Origin: Lunularia cruciata
Taxonomy: Eukaryota; Streptophyta; Marchantiopsida; Lunulariales; Lunulariaceae
DNA length: 64,000 nucleotides
Reading direction: 5' to 3'
NCBI GenBank assembly: GCA_948567375.1
Contig: OX419761.1
Coordinates: forward strand, 38,504,501-38,568,500
A program made the translations under genes and the position numbers. Each line of letters begins with the position of its first letter. The first letter of the stretch is position 1. This document shows, one piece after another, positions 1 to 14,918 of the stretch. Under the pieces are notes generated by a model, which worked only from the letters and a program-made list of their open reading frames with translations, ran no database searches and was not told the origin of the DNA.

Positions 1-2915
<2,915 letters not shown>

Positions 2916-4419
2916 GAGTGCAAAGTTTGAAGTTGCTGGCCTGCCTCCAGAACCACATCTATGTTTGTACAACTAGTATATGGATGCAATGACGTAAAAG
3001 CACACCATTCTCTCCAAAAGACACTGGTACAATTGTGGATCACAAGGAAAGAAAACATTTACGCACCACGATTAAGTGCACTGGGAAGAATTTGACCTGT
3101 CAACAGCACTCACATGAAACCACCACTGTGGACAGAATTCGCTGTGAAAGAGGTTTCTTAGAGCTCAAGAAAAAGAACCTGAACAGTCTTATTTAAGCTG
3201 ATAACAAGTGCGCTCCTCAAGTGCTCTCTCAGGCACGAAGCAACGAATAAATCAGGAATTTTCGTCTCGCCGGTGGCACGTCATGAAGTGGCTGTCGCAT
3301 GTTCCGGCGACTAATCAATTTAACCACTCGAGATAAAACTAGAGGCCACATTCACGAGCCCCGGCCCTACTCTGTTCGCTGCCGAAAGGACTCCTCTATC
3401 CTCGTCACAGTTGGCTGTAATGGACGGTTTCCTGAATCTTCTGTCGAACGGGCGGTATCGCTGGTGAAATTTCGCGCAATTCGAGTCCTGTCAGTGTGAC
3501 TGCTTTTAGCTGTTGATACGAAGACGAGGACGTACTTTCCGACCATGCCTTCACTACGTGGTTGCCAGAACAGCCGACATCCAGTAAATCTCTACTTGGT
3601 GGGATAAGTCCAACTGTGCATGGAGAACTGTCCCTACGCCGAATTAGGAAACGGCTCTCTGATGGTCTACTCGTGTACGAAATCACAACCAGGTTGTTAA
3701 TTGTCTTGTTAGTTACTTATCTAACGTACTAATGCTACTTTCTATACATCTAGTGTATGAGAAAATAATAGTAATTAGTAATTCAAGAGAAACAAACCTA
3801 TTGACTCTCTTGAAAGGATCAACATGTTGCACTTTGTTCATCAGTTCTATGAGAATAAAAGATTTAGCTTGTAAAGTTTTTAGCTCTCCCGATAGAATTA
3901 TCATATAGAGACTCGGGATTAAACTTGATGGTTAGTCTACACTTAATATGGAGCATAGAGAATGCAAACCCCGCCGACTGAACCAGTCAAATAATACTAG
4001 TTCTATATTGTTATTCTACAACAATTAAATTCATCGTACCATAGATTAATAAGTCTTACACATCTAGGTGTGAAAAATATCTTAACGTAAATAAGTACAC
4101 CCTGCGTATATAACTGCAGATACTAATATGAACTGAAGGTTTAAATCAGCAATAGCTGTACCATCAATCCATATACTCAATTTCTTGTGTTGGTGTGACG
4201 AATGTGGACATTGCTATGGGCAATTAATTTCCAGCAGACTTTATCTGTAAAATCTTCTCCACAAGATGTTAAATCTATTCACGTGATTTTGTATATGGAG
4301 AGTGATCAATTTTTCTAGATGAGTGCAACTAAAATATATCTTCAATTTTCGCGAGAATTGAACCAAATACAAAATAATGATATTGTATTACGTAAGATTG
4401 GAAAAGCTGACCACGTAGA
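2916..4419. other. Intergenic, no gene recognised
   Basis: 3' flank of ELP3 and spacer. The first few hundred bases should hold the 3' UTR and polyadenylation region, but I could not fix a site. Only short unconserved ORFs occur, on both strands. The sequence becomes AT-rich from about 3700. No RNA gene or mobile-element protein was recognised. Confidence 0.5.
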
Positions 4420-5300
4420 ACTCAAGAAGGATGGGAAGACCCCATTACGAGGATTAGTACATGTATTTTACTCCTCGACTGACGTACGGCTTTGGACAGA
4501 AAACGCAACCACATAAAACACATGAAGAATGGGAAGATTCCCGCAAGCATTACAAGGATTACAAGGAGAGACAAAAGAAGAAAGAAGTAAGAGAAGTAAA
4601 ATAAGGCTAGGTTCCAATAGTATTGATACGTGAAATTTGCTTACTGCACCTAAGATATCCGAGTTATATAAGTTGTAAGGTTTATAAACTACCCTGAGCA
4701 TCTTGCAGAAACATCACCTAGAGTTATTGCTCTTCTATGGACGGTACTAGCTAATGCTCTCTATAGAGCAATGGACTCATATTGTTTAAAATACATTACA
4801 ATAGACATATATTGTTTAAAATATGTTAAAAAGTACGAGAGTTTGCATAGACATCACCTAGAGTTATTGTTCTTCTATAGATTGCACTAGCCAATGCTCT
4901 TTATAGAGCAATGGACACATATTGTTTAAAATATGTTACAAAGAGTGTGAGAGTTTATAGAAACATCACCTAGAGTTATTGCTCTTCTGTAGACTGCACT
5001 AGCCAATGCTCTCTATAGAGCAATGAACACATATTGTTTAAAATATATTACAAAGTATGAGAATGAGAATAGTCCTTACAATATATCCCATATAAACATA
5101 TAATTGGATGGATGATAGATAATGTATTAGTTGTGCAGACAAAATCTAATATATATTGCCTTTTCTTTGAAACCATCAAACCATAAAGGTAGAGAAAAAA
5201 AGGTAAAATGGGACTACGTTGTCCCAATAGTATAGATATGAGAAATCTGTGCCGCCAAATTGAAATAAATGCTTCTATCTTTCCATTCAAAACAAAACAG
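4420..5300. repeat. Dispersed repeat family, copy 1, with tandem core
   Basis: Shares ordered blocks with 8320-8980 and 49290-49830: a stretch with 'gatgggaagac' and 'acaaggag.gacaaa', then 'gagaaat.tg..ctattgcacctaagata', then a unit with 'catcacctag' and 'gctaatgctctctatagagcaatggac' ending 'tgtttaaaatatgttacaaagta'. Three imperfect copies of the last unit stand in tandem here (starts at 4711, 4851 and 4973). No protein is encoded. The family may be the non-coding part of a DNA transposon, because copy 3 lies close to a PIF/Harbinger transposase remnant; that link is inference. Confidence 0.7.
4711..5062. repeat. Three-copy imperfect tandem repeat (about 140 and 122 bp)
   Basis: Each unit starts 'acatcacctagagttattg', continues 'ctcttct.tag..tgcactag', and contains the near-palindrome TGCTCTcTATAGAGCA before '.acatattgtttaaaatatgtta'. 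Unit starts are 4711, 4851 and 4973. Unit 1 is longer because the 'catattgtttaaaata' segment is itself repeated at about 4778-4825. Confidence 0.85.
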
Positions 5301-5908
5301 GTTAGGTTACAAAGATGACTGAAATGTAAGTTTTATCATTGGTTACTACTAAATTCATAACGGATTTTGGAAAGAATTTTTCACTTCACAAAATACTTTC
5401 AGACATATAATTCTTTTTATATCACTCAAAATCCAATCCAAAATTATTTTTATTTTACTAAAATGAAACATCTCCCTAGAATTTGTTCTTGTCCTACCAA
5501 TTGTTATAAATATCTAAATAGAATGATGAAATCACAGTGAATCGTAAGTGCTTGCTTCTAACTGAAGCAACCCGAAGACTCTTCCTCGAGAGACCTAGGC
5601 GACACTACATACCCGAGTCCATATTTAGGTACTGTAGATATAGATTCCGAAATAATGTTTAAAGGGGTTTATGAGAACTGTACTGTAGTTTCCTCCCGGA
5701 AAGACATGGAACCCTAACGCGTACGCTTTACGTGGTTCCCAGCACACTGAGCAAGAACGGTCGGCGGAGACTAGGGTTTTGGTTTAAAGACTGAGAAACG
5801 ATCGAATGTTGCTCTCTTTGCGCGAGGCTGTAGACAACAATCGCTCGCACGGTCTCTCTTCGCTGAATCACATATTGAGCCCCAGCATATCGAAACTCGC
5901 AAATCATC
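5301..5908. promoter_or_regulatory. Probable promoter and 5' UTR region of the eS27 gene
   Basis: Upstream flank of the eS27 start codon. About 5540-5900 is less AT-rich than the DNA before it and includes 'gaaaccctaac'-like and 'ctagggttttgg' motifs (about 5711 and 5772). These resemble the telo-box (AAACCCTA) common in promoters and leaders of plant ribosomal-protein genes. The transcription start cannot be fixed by reading, and no convincing TATA box is placed. Confidence 0.4.
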
Positions 5909-6766
5909 ATGGTGCGAATTCTCTAAACCTGACATTGATTGGTTTTAATGAAGTGTATGGATTGTTGAAAGTTGATTTGGGAAGTTCTATGCGCGGAGTT
6001 GGTGAGGGGATGAGCTCGAAGTGCTCTCGATGGAGATTGATCTCGGAGAATATGCTAAACCTAAGCCTGAGACAGTATGCTCTGCTTGAACTGGATGAGT
6101 GGACTGCCCTTTGGTGCGTTTAGATAAATCTAGCACTGAGTCGGTTCATGAATGATGTACAGGTGCTCTCCATGGATATTGATCTCTTGCATCCTCCTGC
6201 TGAGCTCGAGAAGAAGAAGCACAAGTTGAAAAGACTTGTTCAATCTCCTAACTCTTTCTTCATGGTATGTTGTGTTGAGTTCCTTCCGTAACTTATTTTG
6301 CGTTGAGAATGGATTTCTGTTCGTCGAAGCCTTGTTGAAGTGCTCATGGGGTTTAGAGTTTCGGAATTGCCTTCTTGTTAGGTGTTGATTGTGTCAGTGT
6401 CTTGTGCAGGATGTGAAGTGCCAAGGATGCTTCAACATGTAAGCCCTTCTGACTCGATCGTCCGTTCGTCGTCTCATTTCCACTCGAAGCTTTTCAAGTC
6501 GATGGTTATGTGTTGACTGTCCTATGGTTGGTCATGATTCGATAGTGTCTAGTACTTGCTTGGTATTGTACACGGATGAACAGTCGTCGAGGGTACACTT
6601 CACATGACCTAATTGTATGTGGGGATAAATTTTGTGCAGTACCACCGTCTTCTCCCACTCGCAGACGGTCGTTACCTGCTTGAACTGCTCGAGCGTGCTA
6701 TGCCAACCAACCGGAGGTCGGGCGCGCCTTACCGAGGGATGCAGTTTCAGGAAAAAGGTCGACTAA
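5909..6766 (+). CDS. RPS27: 40S ribosomal protein eS27 (S27e)
   Basis: Small-subunit zinc-ribbon ribosomal protein. Four exons: 5909-5911 (the ATG alone), 6163-6264, 6410-6438 and 6640-6766. Together they make 261 nt, 86 residues plus TAA at 6764-6766, which is the usual plant length. The introns are GT-AG. Exon 2 encodes [20 protein letters not shown] and then [14 protein letters not shown]. Exon 3 encodes DVKCQGCFN. Exon 4 encodes [16 protein letters not shown] followed by [20 protein letters not shown]. The zinc site is CQGC...CLNC. A start exon consisting of ATG only is known in plant S27 genes. The tiny exons hide this gene from single-frame ORF searches: the apparent ORFs at 5806-6123 and 6613-6834 only overlap parts of it. 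Confidence 0.96.
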
Positions 6767-6898
6767 CTTCCCAGTCGATTCATCTCCGTTTACCCGTGGT
6801 GCAGTTGGAGAAAATTTGGACCTACGTAGTTTAAAGATTTACAGCAATTTTGGCGTTGTCTCTCTACAGTAAACTCGAATTTGCACCTGAAGTTCGCC

Positions 6899-7022
6899 AT
6901 TGAGCCTACTGCGTAAATATGGCTCTTCAATTGGGCCTATTGCGTAAATAGGATTCTTCAATTGAGCCTATTTCGTAAATAGGTTTCTTCAATTGAGCCT
7001 ATCGCGTTGATAGGTTTTTCCA
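6899..7022 (+). repeat. Four 31-bp tandem repeats, each with a potential hairpin, downstream of eS27
   Basis: Units are 6899-6929, 6930-6960, 6961-6991 and 6992-7022, with consensus 'attgagcctattgcgtaaat' plus 'aggtttcttca'. In unit 2, CCTATT (6936-6941) can pair with AATAGG (6947-6952) across a 5-nt loop. Unit 3 keeps the stem. Unit 4 has CCTATC pairing with GATAGG, a two-sided change that keeps pairing. Unit 1 is degraded on its 3' arm. The array begins 133 bp after the eS27 stop codon, so it may lie in the 3' UTR. Confidence 0.9.
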
Positions 7023-8319
7023 GTTGTTTGCACAGTGTTCAAATTCGTCAATTGCTTACATCTTGATCAAGAATACCTGTTGGATAAGGACTTGGTGTGA
7101 ACTCAAGAGAGCTAAAAGAAAATTATTGTGCATTCGTAAACATGTTCTGAATCTATACTTTTATATCCAATCTTTCGCAATCTTTCCTGATCGTGTGTAT
7201 GTCGCTCTTGGCCTCGCACTTTGTGACTTTCTGTAGAATGCTACGGACGTGATAGCGGTTGGCTGATGAAACATGGATTTAGATGCCTCTGGATCACACT
7301 TAAGTTGCAGGGCGATCTAATCACCTGACCATACGTTATAGGGCAATTAGTAGGCACACGATAGGATATAGACACGCATTTTAGCGTGCAAATTGGGAAC
7401 GCAAGGTCAAGGCACCACCACTGAGAGTACAGGTTGAACATGTGCACTTTAGGAAATTCTACGCCTTGACTTCGGAGAAATTTAGAGTTTAGTCCAGTTA
7501 AGAAACTTCACACCGTAGAAATTGTGAGCTATCTCATTGTGCGCTCGAGTCTTCCCATAAGACAGTCTCATAGATCTTTGAGGTAGGTGCTTCTTACCAC
7601 CCGAGTCCCGAGTAGATACTGGCAATGCTCTGTAGCCCCATCCTGGAGGACGGGAACCTATTTTGACCCCCCACTGGGCATCTCCTTGGTCTCACACCCA
7701 GACTAATCCTCATGCAAACTATCGATGATAATGTTGTGCTATCTATTTCCTCTCACCCGAGCGTATGCCACATTTTCAACATCTTGAGGACAGATCCCAA
7801 AACTATCAGCTTTACCAATAAAGTACACGCTTTACAATTTTCCTTGTTCAAGACGGTATGGGGTCCCCCATGTATTGTCGTTGCAATGGTACAATTTGCA
7901 GATACTCCTAAACTCCACCTGCTCTCTCAAGTGTGGCAATTGTGTATGTAAATGCTGTATTCATTTCCGAATAAGTAACGCTCGTGGCATTGAATTGGCA
8001 GTATAATGGAGATTTCATCGATGGCGAAAGCCTATTAGGACTGAATTACTCAAGCACATACGTCAGTGTCGGCTAGATTATTGAGACGTCTGTTTGCACG
8101 TCAGCTTCGGGTAGTTATAGTAACCTGTCCAGGATTTTGTTTCCTCTCTGCAATTCACGTTGAAACTAGTCAGTTAGTTAATGATAAATTCTGAGTTGAT
8201 AAATTTGCGTGATCACATGTCACCTGGAATGATGGCCGAAATGGAGCTATGTATAGTACTTTATTGTGGAAAAGGTCGACTTATTGTGGACATGTGCGAC
8301 AGTGTAGAATACACGGCCC
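7023..8319. other. Intergenic, no gene recognised
   Basis: Only short ORFs without recognisable motifs on either strand. The sequence is not strongly repetitive internally, and I saw no tRNA-like or transposon-protein signature. Confidence 0.5.
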
Positions 8320-8980
8320 TATCAAGCCATACAAGGGTGAGACAAGCCACACAAGAGTGAGACACGAAGGATGGGAAGACCCTATCAAGCCATACAAGGG
8401 GGAGACAAATACAAGGGTGAGACAAATAGGTAAGACAAAATAGGGAAAATGAAGCTAAGTCCCAACAGAGTCATATGAGAAACTTGCCCTATTGCACCTA
8501 AGAGACTGGAGCTATGCAAATCTTACAGTCTACAAACAATTGGAGCATCCAATGAAGTATCACCTAGTGTGATTCCTCTCCTATAGATTACACCGGCTAT
8601 CGTTCTCTATCCGAGCTATGCCAATTGTATAGTCTACAAACAATTGGAGCATATGAAGAAGCATCACCTAGTGTGATTGCTCTGCTATGGATTGCACCAA
8701 CCCTTGTGCTTGATAGAGCAATGAACACATGTTATCTAAAATATGTTACAAAGTATGAGAGTGAGAGTGGTTAACATGGCGCCTAACATGATAAACTCTC
8801 GTGCACTCCCTAACAAATGGATCGAACGCCATGTCCATCATTCCATATAACTTCAAGGCTAGAGGAACAAAGAGGTGACCTCGTTGCATACCCCTATATT
8901 TGAAGACATTGCGAGCTATTGCCGCACTCGCCGTCTATCTAGGGGGATGGGTAATCACTCTCTCTGAAACTATATCATGC
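8320..8980. repeat. Dispersed repeat family, copy 2
   Basis: Parallels 4420-5300 and, more fully, 49290-49830. It has a short duplicated segment 'ccctatcaagccatacaagg' (about 8321 and 8381), then 'ctattgcacctaaga', two partial copies of the 'catcacctagtgtgattgct' unit (about 8568 and 8665), then 'tccatataacttcaaggcta' with 'gaggaacaaagaggtgacct' and 'gatgggtaatcactctct'. The last blocks occur in the same order at 49670-49800. Non-coding. Confidence 0.7.
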
Positions 8981-11900
8981 ATATCATAGTCCTTTATTTG
9001 AACAATCAAGTAGTATCCACGTGGCACCGTCCTCTCGCTCTCTAATTCATCATACTTGACATCTGGCCTTGTTATAGTATAAATAGTGTCTACTTACCTT
9101 GTATGGTTCCCAAGTCATGGTGTGATAATAATTTGACAAGGACTTGATTTAAAATTCCGGTTCCAAAGTATAAGTAACTTGATGTAGATTTGAATGGGAA
9201 GTACCACAACACTCGGGTAATTGCAATTATAAGGATCAAACTAAATGTCATTTGTAATCTTGCAATGCCATAATTTCCTTTAGAAGTGTGCTCTATTGAA
9301 CAGCAATACCCAAGCCCACAACTGTCCTTTCTTATCCACTAGGTGTGCTCTCGACTCGACTTGGTGACAATGGGGCGACAAGTTTGGCTTGGTTTTCCTC
9401 CCAAATGGCAAGAAAGTTATGAAAATTCCTATGAAAAATAGGACAAAAATGATACATTAAAAGAAAATGGTTATGGATCAAGTTGCTCATTGTCAATGTG
9501 TTTATTCCCAATCACTTTGGTCAACCTGTTGAACCGTGCAAACTTCTTTTCAACTTTGTATTTAGATGTTAAATTGGTTTACATTGGTGAATTCAGTCGT
9601 AAAATCTACTTCCACTATCTTTTCTGTTGGAGCTTTTGGTCTTTTCCTCTTTTGGTCTAGCACCCCCTACCCCCTAGGTGGGATTGGATAGTAGATCTTG
9701 GAGTAGATTCTTTCAGCATACTCTTATGGTGGCTCATGTTCTTGATGGTTTTTACTCTAGTCCCTTGTCACATCCCCTTTCCTATTCTTGGGAGGAAAGT
9801 ACTTGGTAGATTCTCCTTTGGAAGACCATATACCCAAGCTCCTTCCCCTACCATGATCCCTCCCCTCACCACTAAAGACCCACCGTCTGTTTGGGAGTGG
9901 ACTCCTTCTCCCTTAGCTTTATAGACTCTTCATCACTACAGTTTCAGATCCCTCCCCTAGTGCCTTTAATACGCCCTTACATACCACCTCACCAACAACC
10001 TACACAATCTTGCCAAAATTGCTTATGGGTGGGCATTGGGTTAGCTCAGCATAGAGGATGTGCTCAATGCCTACGGATGAGGGAAGGGGCTACTACACCA
10101 TCTCTCCTTTTAGATCTCCTCTATATACTAGTCCTTTCTCTTCAAGCCCTAAAACTCTTACTCTTAGTTACACTCCCTAGATCCTATTCAAGCTTTCTTA
10201 CTTGGGCAACCTAGATCTCATATGTATACTAGGATTGCATTGCCACTATGATAGCTTGTGGGCTCCATGCTCTCTATCTTATTGCAAGCCATTTTAGCTA
10301 ATGACCAAGGAAGAGATGTTTCTAAATAGACCTTATTAGCCTTATTCTCACAATGGACTTTGCTCCTACTAGCACATGGAGGTGCATCAAGACACCATGA
10401 GATAGCCTTTAAGATTCATAGGTTCTTGAGAGCAGATTGGTATACTCTTCAAGACGAGTATACTATACTTGCACATGCAACAATTAAGAGGATTGTTGAG
10501 ACTCCACAATCCCATGCTCCTCTCTTAGAGCATCATCACCTCCATCGCTCCTTGATGTTAGGCTAGGTAAGGGAATCTAGATGTGCAACTCACAGACTAG
10601 CTCTCTCTCGACCATCAGCCTTCTTTGCTGATACTTTATCAGCATTACATACACTCCATCCACTAGCCAAGGAAGAACTTCTGACCTTCCTCCATGATTA
10701 TTAGCCAAATATGGAGCTTCAACTTATTGAGTCCGTCTTTGCTCATGCTTTACTTCATTCTCCATGTTTCTCTATGGGTGGGCCATTAGGTTTGTCTTTG
10801 AGCACTTACATGATTGTCTTTCTTTGGACACTCCAAATTCTGGTTTTCCTTTTCTCTTTGCCTTTTGTCAACATATTTCTTCAAGTCTAGTGCACTATGG
10901 AGCAGCCCGTCTATTTGGTGCTTCTTGTATCTTGCCTTGTCCAAGGAGCCTTTTGGAATTTTCCCCATTGCTATTGGAGATGTTTTCATCTGGCTAGTCT
11001 CTTGTTCTATTTGTCTATAGTTTATGTCAATATTTTTCTTCCTTTTGTCTCCACATCAGTTTGCTAGGGCCACTCCAAGGGGTTATGAGATGATTATTGT
11101 GGGCATCAAAGCATCCTTAGATCTCTACCTTGACTAGGTGGTCTTCCAAGTGGATGTCTATAGTGCTTTAATACCATATCTTGCCCAGCCTTGTTTCATG
11201 CTCTTCATTCAAATAGGGACCAGATCACTTCCTTGATCCCATTTGTTCACACATTCCATGGCATAAAGACTCCCTTGTTGTATAATCACCATACCACCAC
11301 ATGAGAGTTCACATAACTTGCATCTATGGAGGGTACACGCTAGGGTGATCCACTTAGGGGACCTCTTTTTGCCATAGCTCACCACACATCTCTTTGGGAG
11401 GTCACAACTGCCTTTCCATCTTGTCTCTTCCCATCTCTCTCCAATGATACACACATCTTAGGGCCTTTGAAGGATGTGGTTTAGGCAATATTAGCTTTCA
11501 CATGTAGCTTAGAGACCTTGGGTTTATGAGCCCAAACTTGTAAATGCAACATTTGGAGCCCACATGCTCTTCTCACTTCCTCTGATTTTCCACCAAGGTT
11601 CTAGTTCCCAATTGGAGGCGTGAGAGTGTTGGGATTCCATTGGACCTGGAAGATTATTGTAGCACATTCATCTCTAACACAATTGTGCATACCACCGCCC
11701 ATGTTCACTTACTCCCTAGATTAGGCAATGCACAAGTAGCTTACTCCATATTAGCACATAACTATCTCCCCCGAGCCTCCTATCTAGCCCTTACATACAC
11801 TCCTACAAATGCACTTCTACCACACTTACACACTTTTGATAGCAATATACGCCACACCTTTCTCCATCTTGATAGTGCCATGTATGCTTCCACAAATTTT

Positions 11901-12788
11901 TGAGGAGTGGTGTAGATTATAAATAGCCCCACTCATAGCCATGGGAGGATATGGTCTTGTACTACAAGAGATCATTGCACCAATTGCTTTTATAGGTGCT
12001 TGGGCCCTAGTCACTCCTTGCTTAACCAATAGGTTTTTACACCATTGTCGTCTTTTACTATTGGTACCTATCACAATAGTGGACTCAAGTACTCATGAAT
12101 TTCAAATTTATCTATGATTGGCTTGTAATTTTCTACTTGGTTTTGCTCGCACATCACTTCCACCATTTGCAAACTTGGTTTCTCTAGACTTCAAGAAGAT
12201 TTAGGTAGACATCAATGAGAGCTATCATATTTTTCCTTTCTCTTTGGGAACACATTGGGTGCTTAATTGTGGAACTTATGGATCAAAGGTTATATATAAT
12301 CCTGTCATTACTAGTATGAGCCCATGTGTTTGCTCAACCACCGGTACCTTCTACTCATGTTTCTAGTATTCCTTCTATTGGGTAAGAGAGTAATGAGCAA
12401 CCTATCCTATCATCATAACATACACTCATGGTCCATTGGTCATCACTTCCTAGTGCTACCAAGGAGAAATACACAACATCTCTAGAAGAAAAGAACCTAA
12501 CCGCAATACCTAAACACCAATCCAAGGCAATTGGGCGTACAATCAAACATGAAACCATGGAGGGAACCCAAACGCAAGAATATTAGCAACAACTCTCTAT
12601 ACTTTTGGTGGAAATGAGCTTCATAGCCTTCTTGCAATATACACAAGCTGATCTCAATCTGTACTCCAAGTTGCATCCAATCTGTTCTCTAATCTTGCAT
12701 TCAATTTATATTCCAAGTAGGGAAATTCTAAGTCTTTTTGATAGGAAAATTTCTTTGAGACTTAGATAAGAATATCTTTTTTGTCACA
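8981..12788. other. Decayed, unassigned sequence
   Basis: No gene or mobile-element domain that I can name. Both strands carry short ORFs broken by stops. From about 9650 to 12080 the + strand is C/T-rich, so the minus-strand ORFs are rich in lysine, arginine and glutamate. Examples are the frames at 10786-10989 and 11209-11454; the latter has a CxxCxxxC cysteine cluster. Many breaks on the minus strand are TAG, as in the neighbouring decayed retroelement, so an old element on the minus strand is possible. No function is proposed. Confidence 0.45.
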
Positions 12789-13489
12789 CCATTTGTAGTG
12801 TTGCATCTAGATTACTCGGACATTGGAGTTGCAGTGATAGTCTCAAATATTGGAATTGCAGTGATAGTAGTTAGAGGTATTTCAATAGTTTCCCATAGAT
12901 TACTTTTTGACGGTCAGATTTTGTGTTTGGAGTACTGACTTCACGGTGGAGCCTACCGTCACTTTGCACTATTTGCACCGTTGTCAGCGTGACAATTAGG
13001 GTTTCAAACCTAGCTCGAGTCCAGGGGTATACTTTTAAAGTTTAGCTCTAGAGAGCTCACTTCTTTGATGTTGAGCTTTTGAGTTCTTGGCTATGATGTG
13101 AATTTGATATAGCTAAATAATTGCTTTCTATGAGTAAGGAAAGATCCAAGTTATTGAGTATTACCAAGCAAAACAAGCAATTGACAGCGATGTAATCCAC
13201 ATCCAAACTCGCTACTCAAAACTTGACAACAACATCTACAGAACCGTAAGTATCCATGCTTAATTCTGTGAAATCATAGCCAAGCTCAAAGCATCTCTTG
13301 GTTCAAATTTAAGCATCTCAAAATATCATTAGGGTGGACAGAGGCTGACGAGCGCCATTTAATTTCTCTTAGCTAGAGTGGGTGTGGCTTGATTATAATT
13401 AGTGCATAATTGTTAGCAGTTTATAGAGTGACAGATCAAGTATTGACCTGAGTTGAGTTGATTTGAGAGTTGTAAACGATTTGATTACA
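12789..13489 (+). repeat. Left LTR remnant of the PHD-type Gypsy element
   Basis: Aligns with 33891-34334: 'ccatttgtagtgttgcatct' at the start, 'gactacacttt'-like middle blocks, 'cattagggtttca'-type block, 'gctctagagagctcacttct', 'agctagagtgggtgtggctt', and 'gttgtaaac.at.tgatta' at the end. It ends in CA at 13489. Relative to the right LTR it has about 235 extra bases (about 13097-13331), either an insertion here or a deletion there. It also lacks the first roughly 110 bases of the right LTR. No clear primer-binding site follows. Point differences are many, so the element is old. Confidence 0.8.
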
Positions 13490-14918
13490 TTAGAGAAGTG
13501 AAGTCATGGGGAAATTGGGTGCAGAAATTGAGAGTGTTGGTGGTATTTCCAAGACTTCCTGATTGTTGGTAGCTCGATTGGAGCTCAAGTTTTCCTTAAT
13601 GTGTAGAAGCTTGTTCAATTGATGCAGATTTTGTAGTGAGATAGATGGTGCACGGAAGCACTGGCCAAATTTTGAACAAAGAGAAGCAATTTTTGAGCAG
13701 TGGTTGTGATTTTGAGCTCAAGAGGTGAAAGCATGACCAATTTGTTGCAAGTTGGGCTCAAAAAGTGAAATTGAAGGTGGAGTTGGGAGCCCACCCCCGT
13801 GAATTTGTGATTTGGAGAAACACATTTTTTCAATTTGGCTCGAGTGAAGAGTTAGTGGAGGATTTGGCTGTCAGCCAACTTTAAGGTTTATGTCAAATTT
13901 TGGCTACATTTGGAAGAGTTCCGTTGGTTGGCCAGATTTGGAGGAGTTTTGCAAGTTTGGAAGAGTTTTACCAGATTTTGAGAGGGTTCAAAGTGGCAAG
14001 AAGAAAGGCCTCATTTGGCTAAATTTGGATGTTTAGAGGCTTTGAGGCATATGGCTGTGGGCTATGAGAAGCTCGAAGGCCCAACAAGCCAGCTTGCTGA
14101 TGTGAGACTAGCTAGTTTAGAGCAGATCTTGGTCATTGTTTGGAAAAATTTGCCCATCCTACTAGATTGTGCACAACAAGGTTTGACCCCTAGATCTCTT
14201 GTTCCTAGCCAACTGATAGACCCTCACTTTTTGTCCTAGTGATTGTGCCACTATTATCTATACACTTGTAATTTTGGCTAGGAGAGGCAATTTGATCCCA
14301 TTCTTGGTGATCCTGGTAGTTTAGGATGTAGATATGAACTCCTCTTATGTCAAATGCCAAATAGTGGTAGAGCCAGTCCCGGGTTGCTTTATGAGATGGA
14401 GGGTTTTTGTTTAGATTTCTTGTGATTGGACCCCCTCCATTCTTTGCTTCTTGTTTGTACACCACGTTTGTGTGAGATGCCTTGACTTTTGAGCATTGAT
14501 GCTCTGGTGTGCTCTCGGTAGTGAGGCTGGAGTGATGACCAATCAGACTACCTTTGTTTCTCTTTGGTGAGGCAAGAAGTGATGACTTGCAGACCGTGGG
14601 AGTGTGTGTTGTGATGGCAGGTTACATGTTGCTCTTTCCCCTAGTATAGTTATCTCAGTTAGAGTTACATTAGTGGGTGGTGTTCTGTGGGTATAAGCAC
14701 TTGGTGGTGCTCAATTGGTGTTTGCACTTGGTGGAGTACTTGTGGTTGCGGTTTGCAGTTGCAGTTTGTGGTTCTGGTTTGTGGTTGCAGTTGAGGTTAC
14801 TTTGTCACAACGGAGTTCTTTGGGGATTCCAAAGGAGTTAGCCCTACAGTACACAATGAGTTTACTCGGAGTGGTGCTTGGTATCAGCCTGTATCTTAGG
14901 TCCAAGTGAGGGAGGAGA
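13490..14918 (+). other. Leader region of the PHD-type Gypsy element
   Basis: Long stretch between the left LTR and the first gag-like codons. It is rich in T and G with recurring 'tttggaagagtt' and 'gccagatttgg' phrases (about 13860-13990) and a GTT/GCAG-rich segment at 14740-14800. Short ORFs only; none is recognised. Confidence 0.5.

Noticed and set aside
9736-12558. Several 60-107 aa ORFs on both strands
   Set aside because: No recognisable motif or consistent frame; composition reflects the C/T-rich + strand.
14740-14800. GTT/GCAG-rich segment as a possible functional repeat or G-quadruplex
   Set aside because: Irregular and short, with no G-runs of three or more arranged in four tracts; treated as low-complexity leader of the old retroelement.
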